The notes under the pieces were generated by a model. It made no database searches and was not told the origin of the DNA. It saw only the letters and a program-made list of their open reading frames with translations. This document shows, one piece after another, positions 16,256-25,196 of a stretch of DNA of 64,000 bases (position 1 is its first letter; each line of letters starts with the position of its first letter). Position numbers and translations under genes: made by a program. Origin of the DNA: Streptomyces plumbidurans (GTDB taxonomy: Bacteria; Actinomycetota; Actinomycetes; Streptomycetales; Streptomycetaceae); NCBI RefSeq assembly GCF_019857225.1, contig NZ_JAFJSY010000051.1, positions 24,045 through 88,044 of the forward strand, read 5' to 3'.

Positions 16256-17605
16256 TCAGCCCCGCGCCAGGATGCTGTCGATCTTGCCGGAGGCTTCCTT
16301 GAGCAGCTGGTCGATGTTCGCGTCCTTCTTGGTCAGGACGGCGGAGACGGTGCCGTCGAGGACGGAGTAGATCTGCTGCGCGTTCGGCGGCTCGATCTTC
16401 ATCTGGAGCTGCTGGTTGCCGTCGAGGAAGGTCTGGTAGTTCTCCACCGGCACGTTGGCGTTGGCCTTCTTGATCTGCTGGTCCTTGGCGTCGGCGGCGC
16501 CGGTGAAAAGGCGCGGCTCGGGCAGTCCGACGGGTGCGTCGTTCTTCTTGGCGCGGGCGTAGTCCCCGAGGAAGCCGTCGCCGGGGGTGAGGAACATGGA
16601 GTCGAGCCACTTCAGGCCGGCGCGGATCTGCGCGGGGGTGTCGTGCTTGTTGAACATGTAGCCGTCGCCGCCGATGAGCGTGCCCTTGCCGCCGGGCATC
16701 GGGGCGAGCGCGAGATCCTTGTAGTTGCCGCCCTTCTCCTTCACCAGGATCGGGATGTTGTCGGGGGCGGAGAGATACATGCCGAGCTTGCCCGAACCCA
16801 TCATCTGCTGCACGTCGTTGATGACGAGGAGCTGCTTGCTGCCCATCGAGTTGTCGTTCCAGCGCATGTCGTGCAGGTTCTGCAGGACGGCGTGGCCCTC
16901 GGGGGTGTCGACGGAGGCCTTCTTGCCGTCGGCGCTGACGACGTCGCCGCCCTGGGAGTACATCTCGGCGGTGAAGTGCCAACCCCCTTGGTTCTGGGCG
17001 CTGTAGTCGGCGTATCCGACGGTGCCGCCTCCGAGCGCGGCGATCTTCTTGGCGTCGGCGCGGACCTCTTCCCAGGTGGCCGGGGGCTTGTCGGGGTCGA
17101 GGCCGGCCTTCTGGAAGAGCTTGCGGTTGTAGATCAGACCCATCGAGTAGCCGGTGCGCGGGACGCCGTAGATCTTCCCGTCGACGGTGTAGATGTCGCG
17201 CAGTTGCTGCTGGATGGTGTCGTAGCTCTTCAACTGCTTGATGTACGGGGTGAGATCGGCCGCCTGGTTGATGTCGACGACGTGCTTGGCGTCGGTGAAG
17301 TACGTGTAGAACACGTCCTCCATCTGGCCGCCGGCGAGCTTGGCGTCGAAGGTCTTCGGGTCCTGGCAGGGGAACGCGTCGTGCGCGACGACGTCGATGT
17401 CCGGGTTCTTCTTCTCGAAGGCGGCGACGTCCTGCTCGAAGAACCCCCGGTCGACCTTGGCGCTCTTGGGCGGTTCGCAGTTGACCGTGATGCGCGTTTT
17501 GCCGCTGGAGGAGTCGTCGTCGCTCGATCCGCATGCGGACGCGGTCAGAGCGAGCGAACAGACGCCGAGCGCGGCGAAGGTACGGCGGAACCCGGTGCTT
17601 CTCAT
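16256..17605 (-). CDS. Sugar-binding lipoprotein (MsmE/AglE type)
   Basis: A 449-residue solute-binding protein with signal peptide and lipobox LTASAC near residue 25, followed by the extracellular solute-binding family 1 fold. Good site GAGGGG before the ATG at 17605. It heads the importer operon under the LacI-type regulator upstream; its substrate is probably an alpha-glucan oligosaccharide given the two glycosidases downstream. Confidence 0.94.
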   Translation of the reverse strand: MRSTGFRRTFAALGVCSLALTASACGSSDDDSSSGKTRITVNCEPPKSAKVDRGFFEQDVAAFEKKNPDIDVVAHDAFPCQDPKTFDAKLAGGQMEDVFYTYFTDAKHVVDINQAADLTPYIKQLKSYDTIQQQLRDIYTVDGKIYGVPRTGYSMGLIYNRKLFQKAGLDPDKPPATWEEVRADAKKIAALGGGTVGYADYSAQNQGGWHFTAEMYSQGGDVVSADGKKASVDTPEGHAVLQNLHDMRWNDNSMGSKQLLVINDVQQMMGSGKLGMYLSAPDNIPILVKEKGGNYKDLALAPMPGGKGTLIGGDGYMFNKHDTPAQIRAGLKWLDSMFLTPGDGFLGDYARAKKNDAPVGLPEPRLFTGAADAKDQQIKKANANVPVENYQTFLDGNQQLQMKIEPPNAQQIYSVLDGTVSAVLTKKDANIDQLLKEASGKIDSILARG

Positions 17606-17715
17606 CGGTGGACCCCTCTGGGCAGGAGCGGTGGGCGTCGCACACTCAAGCACCGCCGACATCCGAACGCAAGATGTCGCGCACAATTTGAAATTATTCG
17701 ACAGCGGGATGGATC
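17606..17715 (-). promoter_or_regulatory. Promoter region of the alpha-glucan importer operon
   Basis: A 110-bp gap between the LacI-type gene and the binding protein. It holds an AT-rich stretch (about 17683-17698) suitable for a promoter and one CGCAAG element (17668-17673), the same hexamer that is repeated in front of the regulator gene. This suggests shared control by that regulator. Confidence 0.5.
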
Positions 17716-18711
17716 TCAGCTGCGAGGCGCCTGCGCGGTCGACCCCCTGACCACCAGCTCCGGCTCGAACAACAGCTCCTCGGCGGCTACGGAACTGCCG
17801 TTGATCTGCGCGTTGAGCAGCTCCACGGCCGCCCTCCCCATCGCCTCGATGGGCTGACGGACGGTGGTCAGCGCGGGCTCGGTGCAGTTCATCAGCGCGG
17901 AGTCGTCGTAACCGACGACCGAGACCTGCGCGGGCACGCCGAGCCCCTTGCGCCGCGCGACCCTGATCACCCCGAGGGCGAGCGGGTCGCTGGCGCAGAT
18001 GAAGCCGGTGACGCCCCGGTCGATGAGCCGGGAGGCCGCCGCGTGACCGCCCTCGATGGAGAACATGGTCCGAGCGACGAACTCCTCCGGGAGGTCCCCC
18101 ATCTCCCGGGCGGCGGCGAGCTTGCGCACCGAGGGCACATGGTCGGCCGGGCCGAGGACCAGACCGATCCGCTCGTGCCCGAGCGAGGCCAGATGCCGCC
18201 AGGCCTGCTCCACCGCCACCGCGTCGTCACAGGAGACGCCCGGGAAACCGAGGTCGTCGATGGAGGCGTTGACCAGCACCACCGGAATGTTGCGCTCGCC
18301 GAGCAGCCGGTAGTGGTCGTGCGGGGCGTCCGCCTGCGCGAACAGCCCGCCGGCGAAGACGACGCCGGAGACCTGCTGCTGCAGGAGAAGCTCCACGTAG
18401 TCGGCCTCGGAGACGCCGCCCTTGGTCTGGGTGCACAGCACCGGGGTGAGGCCCAGCTGGGCCAGGGCGCCGCCGATCACCTCGGCGAACGCCGGGAAGA
18501 TCGGGTTCTGCAGCTCGGGCAGGACCAGGCCGACGAGCCGCGCGCGCTCGCCGCGCAGCTGGGTGGGCCGCTCGTAGCCGAGCACGTCCAGGGCGGAGAG
18601 CACCGCCTGCCGGGTGGACTCGGAGACCCCGGGTTTGCCGTTGAGCACCCGGCTGACCGTGGCCTCGCTGACCCCGACCTTCTTCGCCACCTCAGCAAGT
18701 CGTCGCGTCAT
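17716..18711 (-). CDS. LacI-family regulator (MalR/AglR-like)
   Basis: A 331-residue repressor with the LacI helix-turn-helix (LAEVAKKVGVSEATVSRVLNGKPGVSESTR) and a sugar-sensing domain ending with the family-typical ELVVRGSTA. Overall wording closely resembles streptomycete MalR. It precedes and is co-oriented with the importer/glycosidase operon, the standard place for its local repressor. Confidence 0.94.
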   Translation of the reverse strand: MTRRLAEVAKKVGVSEATVSRVLNGKPGVSESTRQAVLSALDVLGYERPTQLRGERARLVGLVLPELQNPIFPAFAEVIGGALAQLGLTPVLCTQTKGGVSEADYVELLLQQQVSGVVFAGGLFAQADAPHDHYRLLGERNIPVVLVNASIDDLGFPGVSCDDAVAVEQAWRHLASLGHERIGLVLGPADHVPSVRKLAAAREMGDLPEEFVARTMFSIEGGHAAASRLIDRGVTGFICASDPLALGVIRVARRKGLGVPAQVSVVGYDDSALMNCTEPALTTVRQPIEAMGRAAVELLNAQINGSSVAAEELLFEPELVVRGSTAQAPRS

Positions 18712-18714
18712 GAG

Positions 18715-18749
18715 CGCAAGAATAGCGCAAGAAATGCAAACTGCTTGCG
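18715..18749. promoter_or_regulatory. CGCAAG/CTTGCG repeat cluster before the LacI-type gene
   Basis: CGCAAG occurs at 18715-18720 and 18726-18731 as direct repeats 11 bp apart, and its inverse CTTGCG at 18744-18749. A further copy lies at 17668 before the operon. CTTGC-type repeats are known targets of streptomycete MalR-group repressors, so these are probable autoregulatory operators. Confidence 0.55.
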
Positions 18750-18819
18750 TAACGGTGCCGGGAACGTCGCGTCCGGGCCGTCGGGACCGGGGCCGTCGGG
18801 GCCTGTGCGGGCGGAACGG

Positions 18820-19491
18820 TCAGCGGGCCGCCCACAGACCGCGGACGTGCCCAAGATGCCGGGTCATCACCTCGCGGACGCGCTCCTCGTCCCGTGCGAG
18901 CAGCGCGTCGAGCAGCTCCAGGTGCTCCTCGGCGGAGGCCCGCAGCCGCCCCGCCTCGACCAGGGCGGTCAGCCCGTACAGCCGTGAACGGCGCCGCAGA
19001 TCCCGTACGACCTCCACCAGATGACCGTTGCCCGCGAGCGCCAGCAGGCTCAGATGGAAGTTCAGGTCGGCCTCGATGTACTCGATGAGGTCGCCCTTGG
19101 CGGCCGAGTTGACGATCTCCATGGCGAGCGGGCGCAGCGCCCTCAGCGCGTCGAGGTCGGCGGTGGTCGCGAGGCCGACCGTCGTCGGGATCTCGATGAG
19201 GGACCGTACGTGCTTGTACTCGTCGAGCTGCCTGTCGGACACGGCGGTGACCCTGAAGCCCTTGTTCGGGACGATCTCGACCATGCCCTCCTTCACCAGC
19301 TCGAGCATGGCCTCGCGCACCGGCGTCGCGGAGACACCGAGGCGGGGGGCGAGGCCGGGCGCCGAGTACACCTCGCCCGGGCGCAGTTCGCCCGCGATCA
19401 GGGCGGCCCGCAGCACATCCACCGTACGTTCGCGGAAGTTGGGCTTCCTGCCGCCGAGCGGGGGCAGGGCGGGTCGTTGCTGCGGGGCCAT
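18820..19491 (-). CDS. GntR-family regulator (FCD/VanR subfamily), hydroxyproline operon
   Basis: A 223-residue regulator with N-terminal winged HTH (FRERTVDVLRAALIAGELRPGEVYSAPGLAPRLGVSATPVREAMLEL) and an all-helical FCD ligand domain. ATG at 19491 follows GAGGAGG; an ATG-like start 30 nt earlier is poorer. It is last in the hydroxyproline gene run, 42 bp after the epimerase gene, so it probably senses a pathway acid and binds the palindromes at 24317 and/or 25190. That link is inference. Confidence 0.92.
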   Translation of the reverse strand: MAPQQRPALPPLGGRKPNFRERTVDVLRAALIAGELRPGEVYSAPGLAPRLGVSATPVREAMLELVKEGMVEIVPNKGFRVTAVSDRQLDEYKHVRSLIEIPTTVGLATTADLDALRALRPLAMEIVNSAAKGDLIEYIEADLNFHLSLLALAGNGHLVEVVRDLRRRSRLYGLTALVEAGRLRASAEEHLELLDALLARDEERVREVMTRHLGHVRGLWAAR

Positions 19492-19533
19492 GGTGATCGT
19501 CCTCCTCGGGTCGCCCGACACTATCGAAGGCGG

Positions 19534-20535
19534 CTACAGCACGAAGCCCGCGGGGAAGGGGTCCTCCGGGTCCAGCAGGTACTGCGCGGTGCCGGTGATC
19601 CAGGCGCGCCCCGTGAAACTGGGCAGGACAGCCGGGCGGCCCGCGACCTCGGTCGCGCCGAGGAGGCGTCCGGTGAAGCGGGTGCCGATGAAGGACTCGT
19701 TGACGAACTCGGTGTGCAGCGGGAGTTCGCCCCGCGCATGCAGCTGGGCCATGCGCGCGCTCGTCCCGGTGCCGCAGGGCGAGCGGTCGAACCAGCCGGG
19801 GTGGATCGCCATCGCGTGCCGCGAGTGACGAGCGGTCGAGCCGGGCGCGAGGAGGTGGACGTGGTGGCAGCCGCGAATGGAGGGGTCCTCCGGGTGGACG
19901 GGCTCCGCCTCGGCGTTGATGGCGTCCATGAGGGAGAGGCCGGCGGCGAGGAGGTCGTTCTTGCGGGAGCGGTCGAAGGGGAGGCCCAACTGGTCCAGCG
20001 GGAGGATGGCGTAGAAGTTGCCGCCGTATGCCATGTCATATGTTACTGACCGACCGTCAGCCAACGTCGCCTTCCGGTCGAGTGCGACCGCGAACGACGG
20101 CACGTTCTGGAGCGTCACCGCCTTCGCCGCCCCGTCCCGCACCTCCACCTCGGCGATCACCAGTCCGGCCGGGGTGTCCAGGCGGATGGTGGTGACCGGT
20201 TCGACGACCTCGACCATGCCGGTCTCCACCAGCACCGTCGCGACGCCGATCGTGCCGTGTCCGCACATGGGCAGATAGCCGGACACCTCGATGTAGAGCA
20301 CGCCCCAGTCGCAGTCCGGGCGGGTCGGCGGCTGCAGGATCGCACCGCTCATCGCGGAGTGCCCGCGCGGCTCGTTCATCAGCAACTGCTTGACGTCGTC
20401 GCGGTGTTCGCGGAAGTACAGCCGCCGCTCGTTCATCGTCGCGCCGGGGACAACTCCGATGCCGCCGGTGATCACGCGGGTCGGCATGCCCTCGGTGTGC
20501 GAGTCCACGGCGTGCAGGACGAGTTTGCTGCGCAT
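19534..20535 (-). CDS. Proline racemase-family 4-hydroxyproline 2-epimerase
   Basis: A 333-residue member of the proline racemase fold that interconverts trans-4-hydroxy-L-proline and cis-4-hydroxy-D-proline. Both catalytic cysteines are present: C91 in MCGHG and C254 in SPCGTGTS. This separates it from the dehydratase branch, which has Thr or Ser at one position. Its neighbours are a Pyr4H2C deaminase-like protein and a flavin dehydrogenase, which fixes the pathway as hydroxyproline catabolism. Confidence 0.9.
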   Translation of the reverse strand: MRSKLVLHAVDSHTEGMPTRVITGGIGVVPGATMNERRLYFREHRDDVKQLLMNEPRGHSAMSGAILQPPTRPDCDWGVLYIEVSGYLPMCGHGTIGVATVLVETGMVEVVEPVTTIRLDTPAGLVIAEVEVRDGAAKAVTLQNVPSFAVALDRKATLADGRSVTYDMAYGGNFYAILPLDQLGLPFDRSRKNDLLAAGLSLMDAINAEAEPVHPEDPSIRGCHHVHLLAPGSTARHSRHAMAIHPGWFDRSPCGTGTSARMAQLHARGELPLHTEFVNESFIGTRFTGRLLGATEVAGRPAVLPSFTGRAWITGTAQYLLDPEDPFPAGFVL

Positions 20536-20538
20536 GAC

Positions 20539-21429
20539 CTACGCCAGTCCGGCCGCGACGGCCTGCTCGGTGGCGGCCCGCACCACGGCCTCCTGCTCGG
20601 GCAGCAGCGGCACCCGCGGCGGGCGACAGCCGCCCCCGTACCGCCCGACGATGTCCATCGACAACTTGATGGCCTGCACGAACTCCACCATGGAGTCCCA
20701 GCGCAGCAACGGGTGCAGCTGCTCGTACAGCTTCTTGGCCGTGTCCAGGTCGCCCGCGACGGCCGCGCGGTACAGCTCGACGCACGACCTCGGCAGCGCG
20801 TTCGGGTATCCCGCCACCCAGCCCTTCGCACCGGCGATGGCGAGTTCCAGCAGCACGTCGTCGGCGCCGATCAACAGGTCGAGTTCCGGGGCGAGTTCGG
20901 CGATGCGGTAGGCGCGGCGGACGTCTCCGGAGAACTCCTTGACGCCCTGGACGTATCCCTCGCCGTGCAGTTTCGCGAGAAGTTCGGGCACGAGGTCGAC
21001 CTTGGTGTCGATCGGGTTGTTGTACGCCACGACCGGCAGACCCGCCCGGGCGACCTCCGCGTAGTGGGCGAGGACCGAACGCTCGTCGGCGCGATAGGCG
21101 TTGGGCGGCAGCAGCATCACCGCGTGGCAGCCGGCGTCGCGGGCCTGCTCGGCCCAGCGACGGGCCTCCGCGGACCCGTAGGCGGCGACGCCGGGCATCA
21201 CTCGCTCGCCGCCGACCGTGGCGACTGCCGTCTCGACGACCTTGGCGCGCTCCTCGGGCGTCAGTACCTGGTACTCCCCCAGCGAGCCGTTGGGGACGAC
21301 GCCGTCACAGCCGTTCTCGACGAGCCAGGCACAGTGCTCGGCGTACCTGCCGTGGTCGACCGAGAGGTCGTCGTTCAGCGGCAGCGCGGTGGCGACGAGG
21401 ACGCCGCGCCAGGGACGGTGGTCGGTCAT
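20539..21429 (-). CDS. DHDPS/NAL-family lyase, probable 1-pyrroline-4-hydroxy-2-carboxylate deaminase
   Basis: A 296-residue TIM-barrel enzyme of the dihydrodipicolinate synthase family. The Schiff-base lysine is K164 (VKEFSGD) and the YNNP block carries the active-site region. In hydroxyproline loci, this family converts pyrroline-4-hydroxy-2-carboxylate to 2-oxoglutarate semialdehyde plus ammonia. GGAGGG precedes the ATG, which overlaps the upstream flavoprotein stop. The next enzyme, a semialdehyde dehydrogenase, is not in this window. Confidence 0.85.
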   Translation of the reverse strand: MTDHRPWRGVLVATALPLNDDLSVDHGRYAEHCAWLVENGCDGVVPNGSLGEYQVLTPEERAKVVETAVATVGGERVMPGVAAYGSAEARRWAEQARDAGCHAVMLLPPNAYRADERSVLAHYAEVARAGLPVVAYNNPIDTKVDLVPELLAKLHGEGYVQGVKEFSGDVRRAYRIAELAPELDLLIGADDVLLELAIAGAKGWVAGYPNALPRSCVELYRAAVAGDLDTAKKLYEQLHPLLRWDSMVEFVQAIKLSMDIVGRYGGGCRPPRVPLLPEQEAVVRAATEQAVAAGLA

Positions 21430-22868
21430 GATGGCCCTCCATCGGTCGGGTGGGTGTGCGCGCGGGACGTCGGCTGCGGGTGGTCCTCGGCGAGCACGCC
21501 GAGCGGTACGGGACGTGCGAACGGCCTTCTGGCCGCGGTGAGTTCGCATCCCGCGAGTCCGGCGACCCCGGGTGCGCAGATGCGGCCCTGGCACCAGCCC
21601 ATGCCGGCCCGGGTCAACAGCTTCACGGTGCGCAGGTCACCGGCGCCGAGCTGCGCCACGGCCTCGCGGACGGTGCCCGCGGTGACCTCCTCGCAACGGC
21701 ACACCACGGTGTCGTCGGTGACCTGCTCGCTCCAGTGGGCGGGCGGGGCGTACACGCTCTCGATCGCGGCGGCGAACTCCCGCAGTCCGGTACGGGACTT
21801 GGCGGCCGCGGCCCACTCCTGCGGGTCCGGTGTGGAGCCGGTGAGGCGTGCCGCGGCGGAACGTCCGGCGATATGGCCCTCGGCGAGCGCGAGCGCCGAG
21901 CCGCCGATGCCGGTGGCCTCACCGGCGGCCCAGACGCCGGGTACGTCGGTGCGCTGTTCGTCGTCGACGTGGACGCGCAGGCCGTCGAGGCGGCAGCCGA
22001 GCGTCCCGGCGAGGTCGGTGTGCGGGAGCATGCCGTGCCCGACGGCGAGGGTGTCGCAGGGGATACGGCGCTCGGTGCCCACCCTGACCCGTCCCTCGCC
22101 GTCGAGCGCGGCGACGGTCACCGCCTCCAGCCGGTCGATGCCGTGCGCCTCGACGACGGTGTGCCGGGCGAGCGTCCGCACCCGGTGCCTCAGCAGTTGT
22201 GCCGCGTATCCGGCGCCCTCGGCGACCTTGCCCGGCTGGGCCGCCAGCGCCCGGGTGCGCCGCAGGAAGGCCCGGGGAGCGGCCGACTCGACGAGGGCCG
22301 CGACCTGCACTCCGGCCGCCGCCAGTCCGGCCGCCACGGGCAGCAGCAGCGGCCCTGTCCCGGCGACCACGGCGGTACGGCCGGGCACCACGAGCGTCCC
22401 CTTGAGCATGGCCTGCGCCCCGCCCGCGGTGACGACGCCGGGCAGCGTCCAGCAGGGAAAGGGCAGCACCTTCTCGTATCCGCCGGTGGCCAGGAGGACG
22501 GCGTCGGCGCCCACGGCCACCGCGTCCGCCTCCTCGGGACCGAGCAGGGCGTGCACGGTGAACCGACCGGACTCGCCGGACTCCCGCTCCACGAACCACA
22601 CATGATGATCCGTCAAGTGCGCTACGGCGCCTGCCCGTACGTGTGCGTCGAGCGCCCGGCGCAGCCGCTGCCAGGTCCGCCAGTCGTGGTGCAGCGCCTG
22701 CGGGCGGCCGGCACGCAGTGCGGCGGCGGGTTGCCGGTAGAACTGGCCGCCCGCCTGCGCGGCCGCGTCGATCAGCGTGACGCGGACTCCGTGCGCTGCG
22801 GCTGCGACGGTCGCGGCGAGCCCCGCGGGACCTGCGCCGATCACGGCGAGACGAGGCCGGTCAGTCAT
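21426..22868 (-). CDS. FAD/NAD(P)-binding oxidoreductase subunit, hydroxyproline dehydrogenase type
   Basis: A 480-residue flavoprotein with GAGPAG dinucleotide-binding motif at the N-terminus, a second nucleotide site (AVVAGTGPLLLP) and a C-terminal BFD-like [2Fe-2S] domain with C-R-C and WCQGRIC. This is the arrangement of the alpha subunit of multimeric D-hydroxyproline/opine/octopine-type dehydrogenases. It sits with the small ferredoxin-like and DAO-type subunits in a run of 4-8 bp overlaps, indicating one complex that oxidises cis-4-hydroxy-D-proline. Confidence 0.88.
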   Translation of the reverse strand: MTDRPRLAVIGAGPAGLAATVAAAAHGVRVTLIDAAAQAGGQFYRQPAAALRAGRPQALHHDWRTWQRLRRALDAHVRAGAVAHLTDHHVWFVERESGESGRFTVHALLGPEEADAVAVGADAVLLATGGYEKVLPFPCWTLPGVVTAGGAQAMLKGTLVVPGRTAVVAGTGPLLLPVAAGLAAAGVQVAALVESAAPRAFLRRTRALAAQPGKVAEGAGYAAQLLRHRVRTLARHTVVEAHGIDRLEAVTVAALDGEGRVRVGTERRIPCDTLAVGHGMLPHTDLAGTLGCRLDGLRVHVDDEQRTDVPGVWAAGEATGIGGSALALAEGHIAGRSAAARLTGSTPDPQEWAAAAKSRTGLREFAAAIESVYAPPAHWSEQVTDDTVVCRCEEVTAGTVREAVAQLGAGDLRTVKLLTRAGMGWCQGRICAPGVAGLAGCELTAARRPFARPVPLGVLAEDHPQPTSRAHTHPTDGGPS

Positions 22869-23163
22869 CGTGGCCCGTGCCTTCCTGGGTGCGGATGGCG
22901 TCGCCCGGTTGCAGGGGAAGCAGACAAGCCCGTTGGCCGGGGCGGCCGTTGACGGTCACCAGGCAGTCGAAGCAGACGCCGATCCCGCAGAAGACGCCGC
23001 GCGGGCGGCCCGTACCCCGGGTGGTGCGCCACGAGGTGATGCCGGCCGCCCAGAGCGCGGCGGCGACCGTCTGGCCGGGCAGCGCCTCGATCTCGCGGCC
23101 GTCGAAGGTGACCGTGAAGGCGGGGCCCGGGCGGGCTCCTGCCAGTTCGAGCGGGGAGCTCAC
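22861..23163 (-). CDS. Small [2Fe-2S] ferredoxin-like subunit of the hydroxyproline dehydrogenase
   Basis: A 100-residue protein of the HcnA/SoxA-N/OoxA-small family. The conserved GQTVAAALWAAGI motif and four cysteines (GVFCGIGVCFDCLV ... RACLLP) bind a [2Fe-2S] cluster. GTG at 23163 overlaps the stop of the preceding flavoprotein; its own stop overlaps the next start by 8 bp. Length is normal for the family. Confidence 0.88.
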   Translation of the reverse strand: MSSPLELAGARPGPAFTVTFDGREIEALPGQTVAAALWAAGITSWRTTRGTGRPRGVFCGIGVCFDCLVTVNGRPGQRACLLPLQPGDAIRTQEGTGHDD

Positions 23164-24311
23164 GCGGCCTCCTCGGCGAAGCGGTCGGGACGGAACGGCG
23201 CCAGGTCCAGATCGGGTGTCTTCGCTGTCAGCGCCTGGGCGATCAGATGGCCGGTGCCGGTGGACAGACCGATGCCGGCGCCCTCGTGGCCGCAGGCGTG
23301 GAAGAGGCCGGGGACGCGGGGGTCCGGGCCGATGGCGGGGAGGTGGTCGGGCAGGTAGGGGCGGAAGCCGACGTAGGAGCGGAGGGCGCGGACGTCGGCC
23401 AGGAAGGGGAACAGCCGGGTCGCGCCCGCCGCCAGCGCGCGCAGTACCGGCAGCGAGAACGACCGGTCGAAGCCGACCCGTTCGCGGCTCGCGCCGATCA
23501 GGACCGGGCCGGCGGCCGTGCCCTCCACGACCGGCGAGGTCTGCAGCGCGGCCGAGTCGCTGGCCACGTCGGCCACGTAGTCGGCGGCGTACACCTTGTG
23601 GTGGACCATGCGCGGCAGCGGTTCGGTGACCAGGACGAAGCCGCGGCGCGGGAGCACGGGCAGGGGCGCCCCGGCGAGGGCGGCGATCTCGCCGCCCCAG
23701 GTGCCCGCCGCGTTGACGAGGGCCGGGGCGTGGATGTCGCCGCGGTCGGTGCGGACGCCGAGCACCGCCCCGCCGGGGGTGCGCAGTACGTCCGTCACGG
23801 TGCGGCCGGTGAGCAGGCGCGCGCCCGCGGCCCGTACGAGGTGGGCGGCGGCCAGGGCGGGCATGACCTGGCTGTCCTGTGGATAGTGCACGGCTCCGGG
23901 CAGCCCCGGAGCGAGGTGGGGTTCGAGGCCGTAGAGCGTGTCCCCGTCGACCCGTTCGGCGACGACTCCGGCGGCGCGCTGCTCGACGGCGAGCCGCTCC
24001 AGCGCGGCCAGTCCGCCCGGTGAAGTGGCCACCACGACGCCGCCCTTGGCCTCGTACTCGATGAACTCGCCGAACTCCTCGGCCAGTTCGCTCCACAGAC
24101 GGTTGGACAGGAGCGCGAGGTCGAGTTCCGGACCCGGCTCCTTGTCGGAGACCAGGACGTTGCCCTCCCCCGCGCCGGTGGTACCGCCCGCCACCGGGCC
24201 GCGGTCCACGACGACCACGTCGAGACCGGCCCGAGCCGCGAACAGGGCGCAGGCGGCGCCGGTCATGCCGGCGCCTATTACCACGACGTCGCAGGTCAGT
24301 GGGTGGGTCAC
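23160..24311 (-). CDS. DAO-type FAD-dependent oxidoreductase, catalytic subunit of hydroxyproline dehydrogenase
   Basis: A D-amino-acid-oxidase-fold flavoprotein of about 383 residues with the Rossmann motif VVIGAGMTGAA and the C-terminal HACGHEGAGIGLSTGTG flavin-binding block. In multimeric dehydrogenases this subunit carries the substrate site. The GTG at 24311 is my choice since the protein begins there with a short turn before the Rossmann strand. A GTG at 24335 lies inside the palindromic operator and would add eight odd residues. No clear ribosome site precedes either start, so a leaderless message is possible. Confidence 0.88.
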   Translation of the reverse strand: MTHPLTCDVVVIGAGMTGAACALFAARAGLDVVVVDRGPVAGGTTGAGEGNVLVSDKEPGPELDLALLSNRLWSELAEEFGEFIEYEAKGGVVVATSPGGLAALERLAVEQRAAGVVAERVDGDTLYGLEPHLAPGLPGAVHYPQDSQVMPALAAAHLVRAAGARLLTGRTVTDVLRTPGGAVLGVRTDRGDIHAPALVNAAGTWGGEIAALAGAPLPVLPRRGFVLVTEPLPRMVHHKVYAADYVADVASDSAALQTSPVVEGTAAGPVLIGASRERVGFDRSFSLPVLRALAAGATRLFPFLADVRALRSYVGFRPYLPDHLPAIGPDPRVPGLFHACGHEGAGIGLSTGTGHLIAQALTAKTPDLDLAPFRPDRFAEEAA

Positions 24312-24316
24312 GGTCA

Positions 24317-24335
24317 GTACTATGTCACATACCAC
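24317..24335. promoter_or_regulatory. Palindromic operator before the hydroxyproline catabolic genes
   Basis: The plus-strand sequence centred at 24326 has core TATGTCACATA with the full right arm ACATACCAC; the left arm is degenerate. It matches the 19-bp consensus GTGGTATGTSACATACCAC found as an array at 32246-32366. It lies 6 bp upstream of the chosen start, so a bound protein would block initiation. Confidence 0.65.
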
Positions 24336-24380
24336 AAGGGTTGGGAACGGTGCCGACCCGCCCGGGCGCCCCCTCCCCGC

Positions 24381-25196
24381 CTACACCCGGCTCCCCGTAG
24401 CCGTGTCCGCGGACATCCGCTGGGCGACGTAGATCGGGATGACGGAGAGCAGGACGAGGACGGCGGCCACCACGTTCACCACCGGCGCCTGCTGCGGCCT
24501 GGTCATGTTGTCGTAGATCCAGATGGGCAGCGTCTCGATGCCGGGGCCCGCCGTGAACGTCGTCACGACGATCTCGTCGAAGGAGAGCGCGAAGGCGAGC
24601 AGTCCGCCCGCGAACAGCGCCGAGCGCACCAGCGGGAAGGTGATGTCGACGAACGCGCGGAAGGTGTCGGCGCCCAGGTCCATGGCCGCCTCCTCGTAGG
24701 AGCCGGCTGTGCGGCGCAGCCGGGCCACGACGTTGTTGAAGACGACGACGATGCAGAAGGTGGCGTGGCCGACGATCACGGTGAACAGTCCGAGGCCCAC
24801 GCCCAGGGGTTCGAGCACCGTCCCGAAGGCCGAGTTGAGGGCGATGCCCGTGACGATGCCGGGCAGGGCGATCGGCAGGACGACCACGAAGGAAACGGTG
24901 CTGCGGCCGAAGAACCGGTGCCGGGCGACGGCGAAGGCGATGAGGGTGCCGAGGACCAGGGCGATGGCGGTGGCACCGAGGCCGGCCTTGACGGAGACCC
25001 ACAGCGCCTCGCGCGCACCGGCGTTCTGCCAGGCGACGTGCCACCAGTGCAGGGTGAAGCCGGGCGGCGGCCAGCTCGCGCTGCGGTCCGGGCTCAGGGA
25101 GTTGACGAGGACGAGCAGCAGCGGGACGTAGATCACCGCGAAGCCGAGGGCGGCGGCGATGCGCAGGGCTGTGCGGGCCCATCGGGAGAGTGCCAT
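24381..25196 (-). CDS. PotC-type ABC permease
   Basis: A 271-residue spermidine/putrescine-type permease, six helices, with the coupling loop EEAAMDLGADTFRAFVDITFPLVR. ATG at 25196 lies inside a 19-bp palindrome centred at 25199, so the leader of this gene is also a potential operator. Only 17 bp separate it from the PotB-type stop. It is followed by a 69-bp gap and the hydroxyproline enzymes. Confidence 0.93.
   Translation of the reverse strand: MALSRWARTALRIAAALGFAVIYVPLLLVLVNSLSPDRSASWPPPGFTLHWWHVAWQNAGAREALWVSVKAGLGATAIALVLGTLIAFAVARHRFFGRSTVSFVVVLPIALPGIVTGIALNSAFGTVLEPLGVGLGLFTVIVGHATFCIVVVFNNVVARLRRTAGSYEEAAMDLGADTFRAFVDITFPLVRSALFAGGLLAFALSFDEIVVTTFTAGPGIETLPIWIYDNMTRPQQAPVVNVVAAVLVLLSVIPIYVAQRMSADTATGSRV

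Noticed and set aside
20026..20048. TATG...CATGTCATATG resembling the palindrome inside the epimerase gene
   Set aside because: Core spacing differs from ATGTSACAT and no arm ACATACCAC is present; it lies in conserved coding sequence.
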